From Endobugula sp047636495 (GTDB taxonomy: Bacteria; Pseudomonadota; Gammaproteobacteria; Pseudomonadales; Cellvibrionaceae), in assembly GCA_047636495.1 (NCBI GenBank), contig JBLILH010000003.1:124001-188000 (forward strand): a stretch of DNA of 64,000 nucleotides, given 5' to 3'. Position 1 is the first letter of the stretch, and each line of letters opens with the position of its first letter. The position numbers were made by a program, and so were the translations under genes. Of the stretch, positions 25,272 to 34,295 are shown one piece after another. A model generated the notes under the pieces. That model was not told the DNA's origin, made no database searches, and was given only the letters and a program-made list of their open reading frames with translations.

Positions 25272-27392
25272 TTAACGCATCCAACGATGAAATTTCTCCA
25301 ACACGGTCATTGTCCATGGAGCAACATGGGCTCGCTTCCATTCGCCAGCCACATATTTATTAGCTTCGCTCATGGTAGGATAAATGTGAATCGTACCTAA
25401 AATTTTATTAAGGCCAATATTATGTTTCATCGCCGTGACAAATTCAGTAATTAACTCGCCGCCATGCGCACCTACAATAGTGCATCCCAAGATACGATCA
25501 CTTCCACTTTTAGGGGTCAACACCTTAACAAATCCACGTGCAGCACTATCGGCTATCGCACGATCCAAGTCATCGATATCATAACGTGTCACTTCGTATT
25601 CAATACCTTTTTCTTGCGCTTCTTGCTCGCTGAGACCAACACGCGCCACTTCTGGGTCGGTAAAAGTTGCCCAGGGAATCACCTTATAATCCACACGGAA
25701 TTTTTTAAATTTACCGAACAACGCATTAACGGCTGCATACCATGCCTGATGTGCCGCAGTATGGGTAAATTGATAAGGTCCTGCCACGTCACCACACGCA
25801 TAAATATGCGGAAAACGCGTCCGTAAAAAATCATCGACCAAAATGGTACCTTGTTTAGTCGTTTCAATGCCTAGCGATTCCAAACCAAAACCTTCGGTAT
25901 TCGCTTTACGACCTACCGCCACTAATACCCGATCACACTCTACTGATTGCTGACCGCTTCCATTACGCAAATTCGCAACAATCCCTTGACGAGTTTTTTC
26001 AAAACCAACAATTTTTTGGTTTAATAGTACCCGCACGCCTTCTTGCTGAAAACATTCCAAAATATACTCTGACACATCTTCGTCTTCTCGAGGCATTAAG
26101 CGTGTTGCCATATCCACCAAAGTAACGTCGACACCCAAGCGTTGAAATGACTGCGCTAGCTCACACCCTATTGGGCCACCGCCCATAATGAGCAAACGCT
26201 TAGGGTAATCCGTTATCGACCACAAATTATCAGACGTGAGTGGATCGACTTGATCGAGACCCGGAATAGGCGGTACAAACGGTCTGGCGCCACTTGCAAT
26301 AATGATGCTCTTAGCCGTAAACACTTTCCCGTTAACCATCACCCCGTAAGGAGAGACCAAAGTTGCGTCACCTTGCATACAATCGACACCTAATTGGGTA
26401 TAACGATCAACCGAATCATGAGGTTCAATATCGCTAATCACCTTGTTGACGCGCTTAAACACTTTATCCAAGTTAACGTTGCCCTTTGCATTCTCGATAC
26501 CGAAGGTCTCAGCGTGCCGAATAAGATGATTGGCTTTTGCGGAACGAATTAACGCTTTACTGGGAACACAGCCGGTATTTAAACAATCGCCACCCATTTT
26601 ATTCTTTTCTATCAGGATGACCTTCGCTTTTACCGCTGCTGCGATATAAGAACTCACTAATCCGGCACTACCAGCACCAATTACTATCAAGTTTGCATCG
26701 AATTTTTTAGGCTTAGTATAGGGTTTAAGCAACCTGTATTGTCGATATTTGTCGACCGCCCACCTGACAATAAACGGAAAAACAGCTAGCGCAATAAAGG
26801 CACCAATAATCGATGGCGTTAACACGCTAGCAGCTGTTAGCTCTTCGACTGCGCCCAGTTGTGCGCCAGCATTGACATAAATCACTGTTCCAGCAAACAT
26901 GCCAACTTGGCTGACCCAATAAAATGTAACCGTTTTGATCTTAGTCAAGCCAAACACTAAATTGACCACCACAAAGGGTACTGCAGGAATTAACCGTAGA
27001 GTAAATAAGTAGAAAGCGCCATCACGTTCAACACCCTTATTAATTGATTCAACATAACGGCCAAACTTTCTCGATACTGTATCGGCAAATAATGTTCGAG
27101 CGACTAGAAATGATAAGGTAGCGCCAACACTGCTGGCGAAAGAAACGACTAGCACACCCCACCACAAACCAAATACTGCTCCACCTAGCAGAGTAATGAT
27201 AGCTGCACCAGGAAGTGATAATGCGGCGACCAACACGTACAGTGCAAAGTAAATACCTGCTGCACGCCAAGGATCTTCTGCGAACCATTGCTGAAATAAT
27301 GCCAGCGACAAGTACTGCGAACCGTCAAGCAATAAAAAGGCAGCGATTAAAGCAGCGACAACTAAGAATACTATTATTTTTTTAATCGACAT
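25272..27392 (-). CDS. TVP38/TMEM64 (DedA-like) membrane domain fused to a mercuric-reductase-like flavoprotein
   Basis: 706 residues in two parts. Residues 1-225 are a polytopic VTT (TVP38/TMEM64) domain with LPGAAIITLLGGAVFG and FTLRLIPAVPFVVVNLVFG. Residues 235-706 are a class I pyridine nucleotide-disulfide oxidoreductase: FAD motif IVIGAGSAGL, redox disulfide GGDCLNTGCVPSKAL (Cys270, Cys275), NAD(P) loop IMGGGPIGCELAQS, FAD motif YACGDVAG, and the C-terminal dimerisation domain with HIYPT. Mercury-binding C-terminal cysteines are absent, so it is not MerA. The fusion is seen in other bacteria; its electron acceptor is unknown. Start chosen at the ATG at 27392 rather than a TTG at 27431. 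Confidence 0.9.
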   Translation of the reverse strand: MSIKKIIVFLVVAALIAAFLLLDGSQYLSLALFQQWFAEDPWRAAGIYFALYVLVAALSLPGAAIITLLGGAVFGLWWGVLVVSFASSVGATLSFLVARTLFADTVSRKFGRYVESINKGVERDGAFYLFTLRLIPAVPFVVVNLVFGLTKIKTVTFYWVSQVGMFAGTVIYVNAGAQLGAVEELTAASVLTPSIIGAFIALAVFPFIVRWAVDKYRQYRLLKPYTKPKKFDANLIVIGAGSAGLVSSYIAAAVKAKVILIEKNKMGGDCLNTGCVPSKALIRSAKANHLIRHAETFGIENAKGNVNLDKVFKRVNKVISDIEPHDSVDRYTQLGVDCMQGDATLVSPYGVMVNGKVFTAKSIIIASGARPFVPPIPGLDQVDPLTSDNLWSITDYPKRLLIMGGGPIGCELAQSFQRLGVDVTLVDMATRLMPREDEDVSEYILECFQQEGVRVLLNQKIVGFEKTRQGIVANLRNGSGQQSVECDRVLVAVGRKANTEGFGLESLGIETTKQGTILVDDFLRTRFPHIYACGDVAGPYQFTHTAAHQAWYAAVNALFGKFKKFRVDYKVIPWATFTDPEVARVGLSEQEAQEKGIEYEVTRYDIDDLDRAIADSAARGFVKVLTPKSGSDRILGCTIVGAHGGELITEFVTAMKHNIGLNKILGTIHIYPTMSEANKYVAGEWKRAHVAPWTMTVLEKFHRWMR

Positions 27393-27696
27393 ATAAAAAT
27401 CTACTATTGTAAAAATGAGGGATAACAACAAACAATGGCGCTAAGCCGTTAAGTAAAGAATGATATCGCAAAAAACTCAACAACTCACGAGCTAAGGTTG
27501 CTGATCATCTGGATGGATAAACTTTCAGAGAGATAACGCCACCTACTTCGAGGCAGGCATCAAGGGCTGCAGCGAACGATTAACACAATATTAAGAACCT
27601 TACTTACACGAACGGCCACACATCGCTTATGTTGGACGTTGTTCCGCATACAGTAGAAGTGTCTAGCGCGACGAAGTTCAATATTGATTGATAAAA

Positions 27697-27729
27697 CTGT
27701 CATACTTATTATTTATACTAAACTGTCAT
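27697..27729 (+). promoter_or_regulatory. PhoB-like half-sites upstream of ppk1
   Basis: Two exact CTGTCAT heptamers at 27697-27703 and 27723-27729, each followed by an A/T-rich tetramer. These equal the PhoB half-site, but they are 26 bases apart rather than the standard 11, so this is not a canonical Pho box. The rest of the 360-base gap (27393-27754) shows no gene. Confidence 0.55.
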
Positions 27730-27754
27730 AATGATATAGAGAGAAGTCGCTGAC

Positions 27755-29848
27755 ATGAATAACGAGCCAAACGCTATGCCGAAAAGCCACAAGAGCGATA
27801 CTATTGACTTAAGCAGTTCGGAATACTATTTAAACCGTGAACTAAGCCACCTCGCTTTTAACGAGCGGGTACTTGCACAATCTCGCGATGCGACACATCC
27901 ATTGCTCGAGCGCCTTCGATTTTTGCTTATTTTTAGCGCTAACCTAGATGAGTTCTTCGAGATTCGAGTCGCGGGTATTCAGCAACGATTATTACTGCAA
28001 AGTGAAGTTATTGGTATTGATGGCATGCATCCTCATGAGGTCCTGAAAACCATTAATGAGCGCTGCCATAGCATGATCATGCAGCAATACCAGACATTAA
28101 ATGATGTTTTGCTGCCAGCGCTGGCCGAAGAAAATATTTTGTTTCTCACTCGCAACATGTGGACGCAAGATCAGCGCGAATGGATTAAAAAGTACGTTTA
28201 TCACGAAGTATTACCCGTCATCAGCCCTATTGGTTTAGACCCGTCACACCCATTCCCTCGACTCGTCAACAAGAGTCTAAATTTTATTGTCTCGCTAGAG
28301 GGCAAAGATGCATTTGGCCGAGATACTGGTTTAGCGATTATACCGGCTCCGCGTTCATTGCCGCGAGTCGTCGAATTACCTTCCGAATTATGTAACGGGC
28401 AAACATGCCTAGTGTTCTTGTCATCGATGATTCATGACAATGCTCACAAATTATTTCCCGGCATGAAAGTGAAGGGGTGTTACCAGTTTCGCATCACTCG
28501 CAATGCAGACCTCAACGTTAGCGAAGACACTGAAGATTTGGCTCGAGCCCTGCGCGGCGAACTCCATTCGCGTCGGTTTGGGCGCGCTGTACGACTCGAA
28601 GTAGCTGATAACTGTCCCGATGAGCTAGCGAGCTTTTTACTTAAAGAGGCGGGACTTAGTGCGGATGAGTTATACCAAGTGAACGGCCCGGTGAATCTCA
28701 AACGCATGATAGATAGCATGGATATTATAACCCGCAGTGATTTACTGTATCCCACCATGACGCCTGCAATACCCAAAGGGCTAGGCACAAAGGACTCTAT
28801 TTTTGATACCTTGTCGAAGAAAGACTACTTATTGTTGCACCCTTACGAATCGTTTGCGCCGGTCATTCATTTTTTACAAGAAGCCGCTAAAGATCCATAT
28901 GTCATTGCCATCAAGCAAACCTTATATCGTACAGGCAGCCTATCACCCGTCGTTAGCGCATTGATCGAAGCGGCGAGAAACGGCAAAGAAGTCACTGCTG
29001 TGATTGAACTTCGGGCGAGATTTGACGAAGAGGACAATCTCAATTTAGCGGCCCTGCTTCAAGAAGCCGGGGCACTGGTGGTGTACGGCGTTGTTGGCTA
29101 TAAAACCCATGCCAAGATGTGCTTAGTAGTACGCCGAGAACAAACAAAATTTATCCGCTACATTCATTTAGGGACGGGCAACTACCACGCAGGCACTGCC
29201 CGCACCTATACTGACTACTCACTGCTGTCAGCTAATGAGCAGATGGCCGAAGATGTGCATCGCATTTTTCATCAATTGACAGGAATGGGGAAGACAGAAA
29301 AAATTGTCAAAATTTTGAATGCACCCTTCAACTTAAGGGAAACCATACTTGAGCTAATCAAACAAGAAATCCAAGCGGCTAAAGATGGGAAAAAGGCCCG
29401 CATCATCTTAAAAACTAACGGCCTAACTGAGCCAAAAGTCATACAAGCACTGTATAAAGCGTCTCAAGCTGGCGTTAGCATCGATCTTATTGTTCGGGGC
29501 ATGTGTTGTTTACGCCCGGGAGTTAAAGGTGTTTCTGATAATATTCGCGTACGTTCAATTATTGGTCGTTTTTTAGAGCATTCTCGAGTCTATTACTTTA
29601 AGCATGCCAGCCCATCGGTCTATTGTTCAAGTGCAGATCTAATGGAGCGAAACTTACATCGACGCATAGAAACAGGTTTCCCCATTGAAAAAAGTGGTAT
29701 GGCAAAGCGTATTGTAGATGAACTCGAGCACTATTTAGAAGATACATGGCAAAGCTGGTTATTGCAAAGTGACGGCAGCTATCAACAACAACGTATCGAC
29801 TCAGAAAGTGCGGTACAACAGAAATTATTACGTGAGCTTGCGCAATAA
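27755..29848 (+). CDS. ppk1: Polyphosphate kinase 1
   Basis: Reversibly polymerises the ATP gamma-phosphate into polyphosphate. 697 residues, family length. N-domain YLNRELSHLAFNERVL; ANLDEFFEIRVAG; the phospholipase-D-like catalytic domains with YKTHAKMCLVVRRE, where the histidine should be the autophosphorylated residue; HLGTGNYHAGTARTYTD; and DLMERNLHRRIE. The PhoB-like half-sites upstream fit the phosphate-starvation control known for ppk in several proteobacteria. hemB and ppx, common neighbours, are absent here. Confidence 0.97.
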   Translation: MNNEPNAMPKSHKSDTIDLSSSEYYLNRELSHLAFNERVLAQSRDATHPLLERLRFLLIFSANLDEFFEIRVAGIQQRLLLQSEVIGIDGMHPHEVLKTINERCHSMIMQQYQTLNDVLLPALAEENILFLTRNMWTQDQREWIKKYVYHEVLPVISPIGLDPSHPFPRLVNKSLNFIVSLEGKDAFGRDTGLAIIPAPRSLPRVVELPSELCNGQTCLVFLSSMIHDNAHKLFPGMKVKGCYQFRITRNADLNVSEDTEDLARALRGELHSRRFGRAVRLEVADNCPDELASFLLKEAGLSADELYQVNGPVNLKRMIDSMDIITRSDLLYPTMTPAIPKGLGTKDSIFDTLSKKDYLLLHPYESFAPVIHFLQEAAKDPYVIAIKQTLYRTGSLSPVVSALIEAARNGKEVTAVIELRARFDEEDNLNLAALLQEAGALVVYGVVGYKTHAKMCLVVRREQTKFIRYIHLGTGNYHAGTARTYTDYSLLSANEQMAEDVHRIFHQLTGMGKTEKIVKILNAPFNLRETILELIKQEIQAAKDGKKARIILKTNGLTEPKVIQALYKASQAGVSIDLIVRGMCCLRPGVKGVSDNIRVRSIIGRFLEHSRVYYFKHASPSVYCSSADLMERNLHRRIETGFPIEKSGMAKRIVDELEHYLEDTWQSWLLQSDGSYQQQRIDSESAVQQKLLRELAQ

Positions 29849-30023
29849 TCACCTTATAGCGTCCACTTGATGGGGTATTTTTAGCTGCTTCCCCTTGTCT
29901 ATTGCCGCAACAATCCTTATTATCTTTGGATAAGTTCGTTATAGTGTCGGCAGCAATAGAACGCGCTAGCCTAAATGAGCATCTACATACCGATTACCCA
30001 CCAATAGACTGGAGAAGTTCATT

Positions 30024-30350
30024 ATGAGCGACGCAATGATTCATGTAACAGATGCGAGCTTTGATCAAGATGTATTAGCAGCGGGCGGCCCTGTGCTGGT
30101 CGATTTTTGGGCAGCATGGTGCGGTCCATGTAAGATGATTGCACCTGTTTTAGAACAGCTAGCGGGTGAATACGCGGGTAAACTCACTATTTGCAAAATG
30201 GACGTCGATGGCAACAAGGAGACGCCAGCTAAGTTTGGTATTCGCGGCATCCCGACGTTAATGATTTTTAAAAACGGCAACATGGAAGCGCAGACCGTTG
30301 GTGCACTATCAAAGCCAGATTTAGAAGAGTTTATTAAGTCTAACATTTGA
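30024..30350 (+). CDS. trxA: Thioredoxin 1
   Basis: 108-residue thioredoxin that reduces cytoplasmic protein disulfides. Active site WAAWCGPCKMIAP with Cys33 and Cys36, cis-proline loop GIRGIPTLMIFKNG and the usual C-terminal helix. The ATG at 30024 follows GGAGAAG. Upstream of rho, the classical trxA-rho order of gammaproteobacteria. Confidence 0.98.
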   Translation: MSDAMIHVTDASFDQDVLAAGGPVLVDFWAAWCGPCKMIAPVLEQLAGEYAGKLTICKMDVDGNKETPAKFGIRGIPTLMIFKNGNMEAQTVGALSKPDLEEFIKSNI

Positions 30351-30383
30351 ATCGCAGACAAAAAAAGTAAAGGAATAGTCGTA

Positions 30384-30416
30384 ATGTCTTTATTAAAAGG
30401 GATTATGGCTATCTAA
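30384..30416 (+). CDS. Possible 10-codon leader ORF downstream of trxA
   Basis: A tiny frame starting ATGTCTTTATTAAAAG and ending TAA at 30414-30416, with a good AAAGGAA Shine-Dalgarno eight bases ahead. It reads MSLLKGIMAI. It sits upstream of the predicted rho promoter and so would belong to the trxA transcript. Too short to judge by coding statistics; listed because the ribosome site is convincing. Confidence 0.3.
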   Translation: MSLLKGIMAI

Positions 30417-30441
30417 TTGGCTAGGAATAGTTATATTTGGC

Positions 30442-30469
30442 TTGCACCAAGCTACAAATTCGCTATACT
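30442..30469 (+). promoter_or_regulatory. Predicted sigma-70 promoter of rho
   Basis: TTGCAC (30442-30447), a 16-base spacer, and TATACT (30464-30469). It would give a rho leader of about 330 bases. The leader (to 30807) has C/T-rich unpaired-looking stretches such as CATCAACCTCCATAC near its end, compatible with the Rho autoregulation known in E. coli, but no gene or named RNA is recognisable in it. Confidence 0.55.
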
Positions 30470-30807
30470 AATTATCAGATCAGATTCATGTGTGGCTCAC
30501 CCTAGATAAAAACTAATCAATGGGTCACTTCAGACACTACCAAAACACTATCCGTCCTTACTTACCTCACAATGAAAATTCAATGTATTTGCTATGCGCG
30601 GATGTGTATTTTGTAGTGAGCATATTATGGACTCCTAGTAAAAACGCACAATGACGATACGATATACAACAACATAAAGTAAACCAATATGTAAGGCATA
30701 CCGAACTATTAATCGTCCAATATTGCCATTCAATAAACAGCATTAAATTAATAGTCTCTTTACATCAACCTCCATACTATTCCCTCAATGATATCAAAGC
30801 ACACCTT

Positions 30808-32067
30808 ATGAATTTAACCGATTTAAAAACCAAACCTATCGAAGAACTGATCAATATTGCTAAAGAAATGGGACTCGATAATGTTGCCCGCTCGCGTAAA
30901 CAAGACATTATTTTTAATATTCTTAAGCGCCACGCAAAAGGCGGAGAAGATATTTCGGGTGACGGTGTGCTGGAAATTTTACAAGATGGATTTGGGTTTT
31001 TACGTTCTGCAGATAGTTCATACTTAGCAGGCCCGGATGATATTTATGTTTCACCTAGCCAAATTCGTCGTTTTAATCTTCGTACTGGCGATAATATTTC
31101 TGGAAAGATTCGCCCGCCTAAGGAAGGTGAACGCTACTTTGCTTTATTGAAAGTTAATCAAATCAATTTTGATAAGCCGGAGAATTCGCGCAATAAAATT
31201 TTATTCGAAAATTTAACACCTTTATTTCCAGATGACCGCTTAACACTAGAGTCAGGCAATGGCTCAACTGAGGACTTGACTGGCCGCATCATTGACCTTA
31301 TCTCCCCTATAGGTAAAGGCCAGCGTGGATTAATTGTCGCCCCGCCTAAAGCGGGTAAAACCATCATGATGCAAAATATTGCACAAGCCATTACACGCAA
31401 TAACCCCGAATGTCATCTCATTGTCCTACTCATAGACGAGCGCCCAGAAGAAGTCACCGAGATGCAACGTTCTGTTCGTGGTGAAGTAGTTGCATCAACG
31501 TTTGATGAACCGCCATCGCGCCATGTACAAGTAGCAGAAATGGTTATAGAGCGTGCTAAACGCTTAGTTGAACACAAAAAAGATGTCATTATCCTTCTTG
31601 ATTCTATTACCCGTCTTGCACGCGCTTACAACACCGTTATCCCTTCATCAGGAAAAGTACTGACCGGTGGTGTGGACGCTCATGCACTTGAGCGGCCTAA
31701 ACGTTTCTTTGGTGCCGCACGTAATATCGAAGAAGGTGGAAGTTTATCAATTATTGCTACAGCATTAATTGATACCGGCTCTAAGATGGACGAGGTGATC
31801 TACGAAGAATTTAAAGGTACCGGCAACCTAGAGCTGCACCTGGATAGAAAAATAGCTGAAAAACGCATCTATCCAGCGATTAATGTTCGTCGTTCGGGTA
31901 CTCGCCGTGAAGAGTTACTGATTAAAGAAGATGAGCTTCAGCGAGTATGGATTTTACGTAAAATCCTGAACGATATGGAAGATGTTGCTGCTACTGAGTT
32001 CCTAGTAGATAAACTCAAAGACTTTAAGTCGAATGACGATTTTTTCTTGTCGATGAAGAGAAAATAA
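30808..32067 (+). CDS. rho: Transcription termination factor Rho
   Basis: Hexameric RNA helicase that ends untranslated transcripts. 419 residues, exactly the E. coli length. N-terminal NLTDLKTKPIEELINIAKEM, the RNA-binding cold-shock fold with GFGFLRS and DDIYVSPSQIRRFNLRTGD, Walker A APPKAGKT, Walker B VIILLDSITRLARAYN, the Q-loop region SSGKVLTGGVD, and the R-loop GTGNLELHLDRKI are all intact. Confidence 0.99.
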   Translation: MNLTDLKTKPIEELINIAKEMGLDNVARSRKQDIIFNILKRHAKGGEDISGDGVLEILQDGFGFLRSADSSYLAGPDDIYVSPSQIRRFNLRTGDNISGKIRPPKEGERYFALLKVNQINFDKPENSRNKILFENLTPLFPDDRLTLESGNGSTEDLTGRIIDLISPIGKGQRGLIVAPPKAGKTIMMQNIAQAITRNNPECHLIVLLIDERPEEVTEMQRSVRGEVVASTFDEPPSRHVQVAEMVIERAKRLVEHKKDVIILLDSITRLARAYNTVIPSSGKVLTGGVDAHALERPKRFFGAARNIEEGGSLSIIATALIDTGSKMDEVIYEEFKGTGNLELHLDRKIAEKRIYPAINVRRSGTRREELLIKEDELQRVWILRKILNDMEDVAATEFLVDKLKDFKSNDDFFLSMKRK

Positions 32068-32081
32068 TAAGTTTTTTTGAT

Positions 32082-32136
32082 CTTTCCAGACATAAAAAAA
32101 CCGAGGCAATACCTCGATTTTTTTATGTCTGGAAAG
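32082..32136. terminator. Strong bidirectional terminator between rho and the convergent flavoprotein gene
   Basis: Inverted repeat with 25-base arms (32082-32106 and 32112-32136), one mismatch and the loop CAATA. The centre is ACCGAGG / CCTCGAT with a run of seven A on one side and seven T on the other, so it can terminate both transcripts; the outer segment CTTTCCAGACAT extends the stem beyond the A/T runs. Confidence 0.88.
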
Positions 32137-32147
32137 CAACAAGAGAG

Positions 32148-33368
32148 TTACACGTACTGAGCAGCACAATGGCCGCTGGACCACGCCCACTGAAAATTAT
32201 ACCCCCCCAACCATCCTGTAACATCCAACACTTCACCTACAAAAAATAAACCGGGAGTGTTCGTTGCTTCAAATGTTTTAGACGACACATCATCAACATT
32301 AATACCGCCCTTCGTTACTTCTGCTGTTTTGTAACCTTCTGTCCCTGACGGCTGACACTCCCATTGGTGGAATAACTGGGCCAATTGGTGAATATCCTCT
32401 TTACTGTATTGAACAATCGATTTTTCACTAAGGTGTTGTAACGTTGAGGAACGTTCGATCCATGCGTTAACAAAACGTTTCGGCATATGCCGGGCCAAGA
32501 CATTCTTCAGTTCTGTCTTGTCATTACTTTGCTGGCATGACTGTAAAATATCGCTAAGCGACATATGCGGTAAAAAATCAATGATGATGTCTTCACCTTC
32601 ATGCCAATAGTTTGAAATTTGTAACACCGCAGGGCCACTTAAGCCCTTATGGGTAAACAACAACCCCTCGGAAAATGATTGATTATGGCATCTAATAGAT
32701 ACCGGTAAGGCCACGCCCGCAAGAGACTGCATAACCGATAACAGTTTCGGCGTATCAGTATTTTTAAAGGTGAACGGCACAAGTGACGCATACCGAGGAA
32801 TAATCCGCAAACCAAACTGTTTAGCCATATCATAACCGAAGCCTGTAGCGCCCATAGTCGGTATAGACAATCCGCCAGTAGCCACTACGACAGAATCGCA
32901 GGCTAAAACGCCGATACTGGTAGTCAACAGAAAACGACCCTTATCACTAGCATTATTATTTTCTTTAATATTGCCGACTTTACATTCTGTATAAATACTT
33001 ACATTATTCACATCACATTCCGCTAGCAAGATATTGAGAATATCTTTCGCTTTATTATCACAAAACAGCTGCCCTAAAGTTTTTTCGTGATAAGCCAAGT
33101 CATACTTATGCACCAATGTTAAGAAATCATACTGTGTATATCGACTCAACGCGGAAATACAAAAATGAGGATTGGTTGATAGAAAGTTATCTGGTTCAAT
33201 AACATAATTGGTGAAATTACAGCGCCCACCGCCTGACATCAGGATCTTTTTACCCACTTTGTTGGCGTGATCCAGAACGTACACCGACTTACCCCGATGA
33301 CCTGCCGCTGCCGCGCACATTAAACCTGCGGCACCACCACCGATAACGATACAATCCACATATTGCAT
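32148..33368 (-). CDS. YhiN/HI0933-family NAD(P)/FAD-dependent oxidoreductase
   Basis: 406-residue flavoprotein of the HI0933/YhiN family. Dinucleotide-binding motif DCIVIGGGAAGLMCAAAAG at the N-terminus, the family signature KILMSGGGRCNFTN (about residues 43-56), VVATGGLSIPTMGATGFGYD, and the C-terminal TKGGINVDDV and LFFVGEVLDVTGWLGGYNF. Substrate unknown for the family. The ATG at 33368 is chosen because the FAD motif begins directly after it. The last bases abut the terminator shared with rho. Confidence 0.93.
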   Translation of the reverse strand: MQYVDCIVIGGGAAGLMCAAAAGHRGKSVYVLDHANKVGKKILMSGGGRCNFTNYVIEPDNFLSTNPHFCISALSRYTQYDFLTLVHKYDLAYHEKTLGQLFCDNKAKDILNILLAECDVNNVSIYTECKVGNIKENNNASDKGRFLLTTSIGVLACDSVVVATGGLSIPTMGATGFGYDMAKQFGLRIIPRYASLVPFTFKNTDTPKLLSVMQSLAGVALPVSIRCHNQSFSEGLLFTHKGLSGPAVLQISNYWHEGEDIIIDFLPHMSLSDILQSCQQSNDKTELKNVLARHMPKRFVNAWIERSSTLQHLSEKSIVQYSKEDIHQLAQLFHQWECQPSGTEGYKTAEVTKGGINVDDVSSKTFEATNTPGLFFVGEVLDVTGWLGGYNFQWAWSSGHCAAQYV

Positions 33369-33534
33369 AAATAATATTTTCTCATAATCAGCGTCACTCT
33401 TGAGCAAGCACCGCAAAAGCCGGTTTTGCTGTAGAACAAACAAAGGCTGGCAGTTTATCACTTTGCTCTACGATGTAATGCTTTATAATGGCGCTTGCTA
33501 AATTTATATAACCCCGTAAAATTAATCAGCTCCT

Positions 33535-34011
33535 ATGGCTGGACACGGCTTACTGCTCTAATTTGATGCTATTGCTGCGTTACTGATTGATGTCGCACTG
33601 CTCGCTAAAGTCGCTGCAAAAACAGCCGCATATTTATTAAGTGATGGTCTAGCTCACAATACACACCCGGCAACTGACATCTGAGCCTATAGAGAACTCC
33701 CTGTTTTTTTTGCCAGCGGCTTATTGATTAACAAAATGATCTTAATTCCTGCCGCCCTAGGAGGCGGTCGAACTTCGCGAGTCGTCGTGAGGTAATGAAA
33801 ATTTGAGGCCATTTTTTCGATCATTCGAGGATAATTGTGGGCCTACTTACGAAAAGTAGGTGTTGTTAAACGACGAAAGTTATCGGAAAAACTCTCCAAT
33901 TTCTCGCTGCCGAAGTAGATTTTTACTAAGTCCGACAGGTTCCTAGCCATTAACGCTTTTGTCCCTTGGCTAATCACACCCATACTCATTATTGGCGGTT
34001 TATTTTAATGG
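33535..34011 (+). pseudogene. DUF808 (YedI-like) membrane protein, decayed and interrupted by an insertion
   Basis: Translation in one frame gives MAGHGLLL-stop-FDAIAALL, AKVAAKTAAYLLSDGLA, a TGA, then RELPVFFASGLLINKMILIPAAL, and after a 182-base insert AINAFVPWLITPILIIGGLF-stop. These align by eye with the DUF808 family (E. coli YedI: AAKKTAGVLGDDL, RELPVVWGVAKGS, LIISAFIPWAITPLLMIGG). There are at least three in-frame stops, and the C-terminal half (about 170 residues) is gone. Clearly dead. Not reported as an open frame because of its stops. Confidence 0.85.
33761..33942. mobile_element. 182-bp MITE-like insertion with CTAG target duplication
   Basis: Inserted in the DUF808 pseudogene and flanked by CTAG at 33757-33760 and 33943-33946; deleting the insert and one CTAG restores the protein sequence PAALAINAFVPW exactly. 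The ends are imperfect inverted repeats: GAGGCGGTCGAACTT on the left and GAACCTGTCGGACTT read inward from the right (11 of 15 match). An internal hairpin CCTACTT-ACGAA-AAGTAGG lies near 33842-33860. No transposase frame. The CTAG duplication fits the YTAR target of IS5-group elements, but the family is uncertain. Confidence 0.75.
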
Positions 34012-34295
34012 CTCTTGGTAGATTGGTGTGAATTCAGGGTAAAATGCCGCCAATATCAGAAAATTACTCGCGGAGATTAGCGCTGTGGCAGTCGAAGAGG
34101 GCGCTGACCGTATTGAAGGCCTCAATTTACTATCGGATTGACGTACCGAATTGGCGCAGGGGCGTTATATTACTTACTTGATGTCTGCCGACATCGTTGT
34201 AGATTGGCTTAACGAGCTTTGTAAAAACAACACTTACCAAAAAACTTAATCGCAAATAGTAATATTAACAAATCAACTTCAATAAACAGGCTGTA
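34012..34295 (+). other. Intergenic remnant between the DUF808 pseudogene and gspM
   Basis: Contains an old-looking reading frame (about 34074-34249) that translates as EISAVAVEEGADRIEGLNLL, a TGA, then GRYITYLMSADIVVDWLNEL up to a TAA. It has a coding-like texture but I do not recognise it. Probably a second gene fragment; no start or ribosome site is visible. Confidence 0.35.

Noticed and set aside
25272..27392. Mercury resistance gene merA
   Set aside because: The vicinal C-terminal cysteines of MerA are absent and no mer genes are nearby; it belongs to the TVP38-fused reductase group.
27523..27594. 24-codon frame FQRDNATYFEAGIKGCSERL upstream of ppk1
   Set aside because: Reads like protein but is too short to separate from chance and matches nothing I know.
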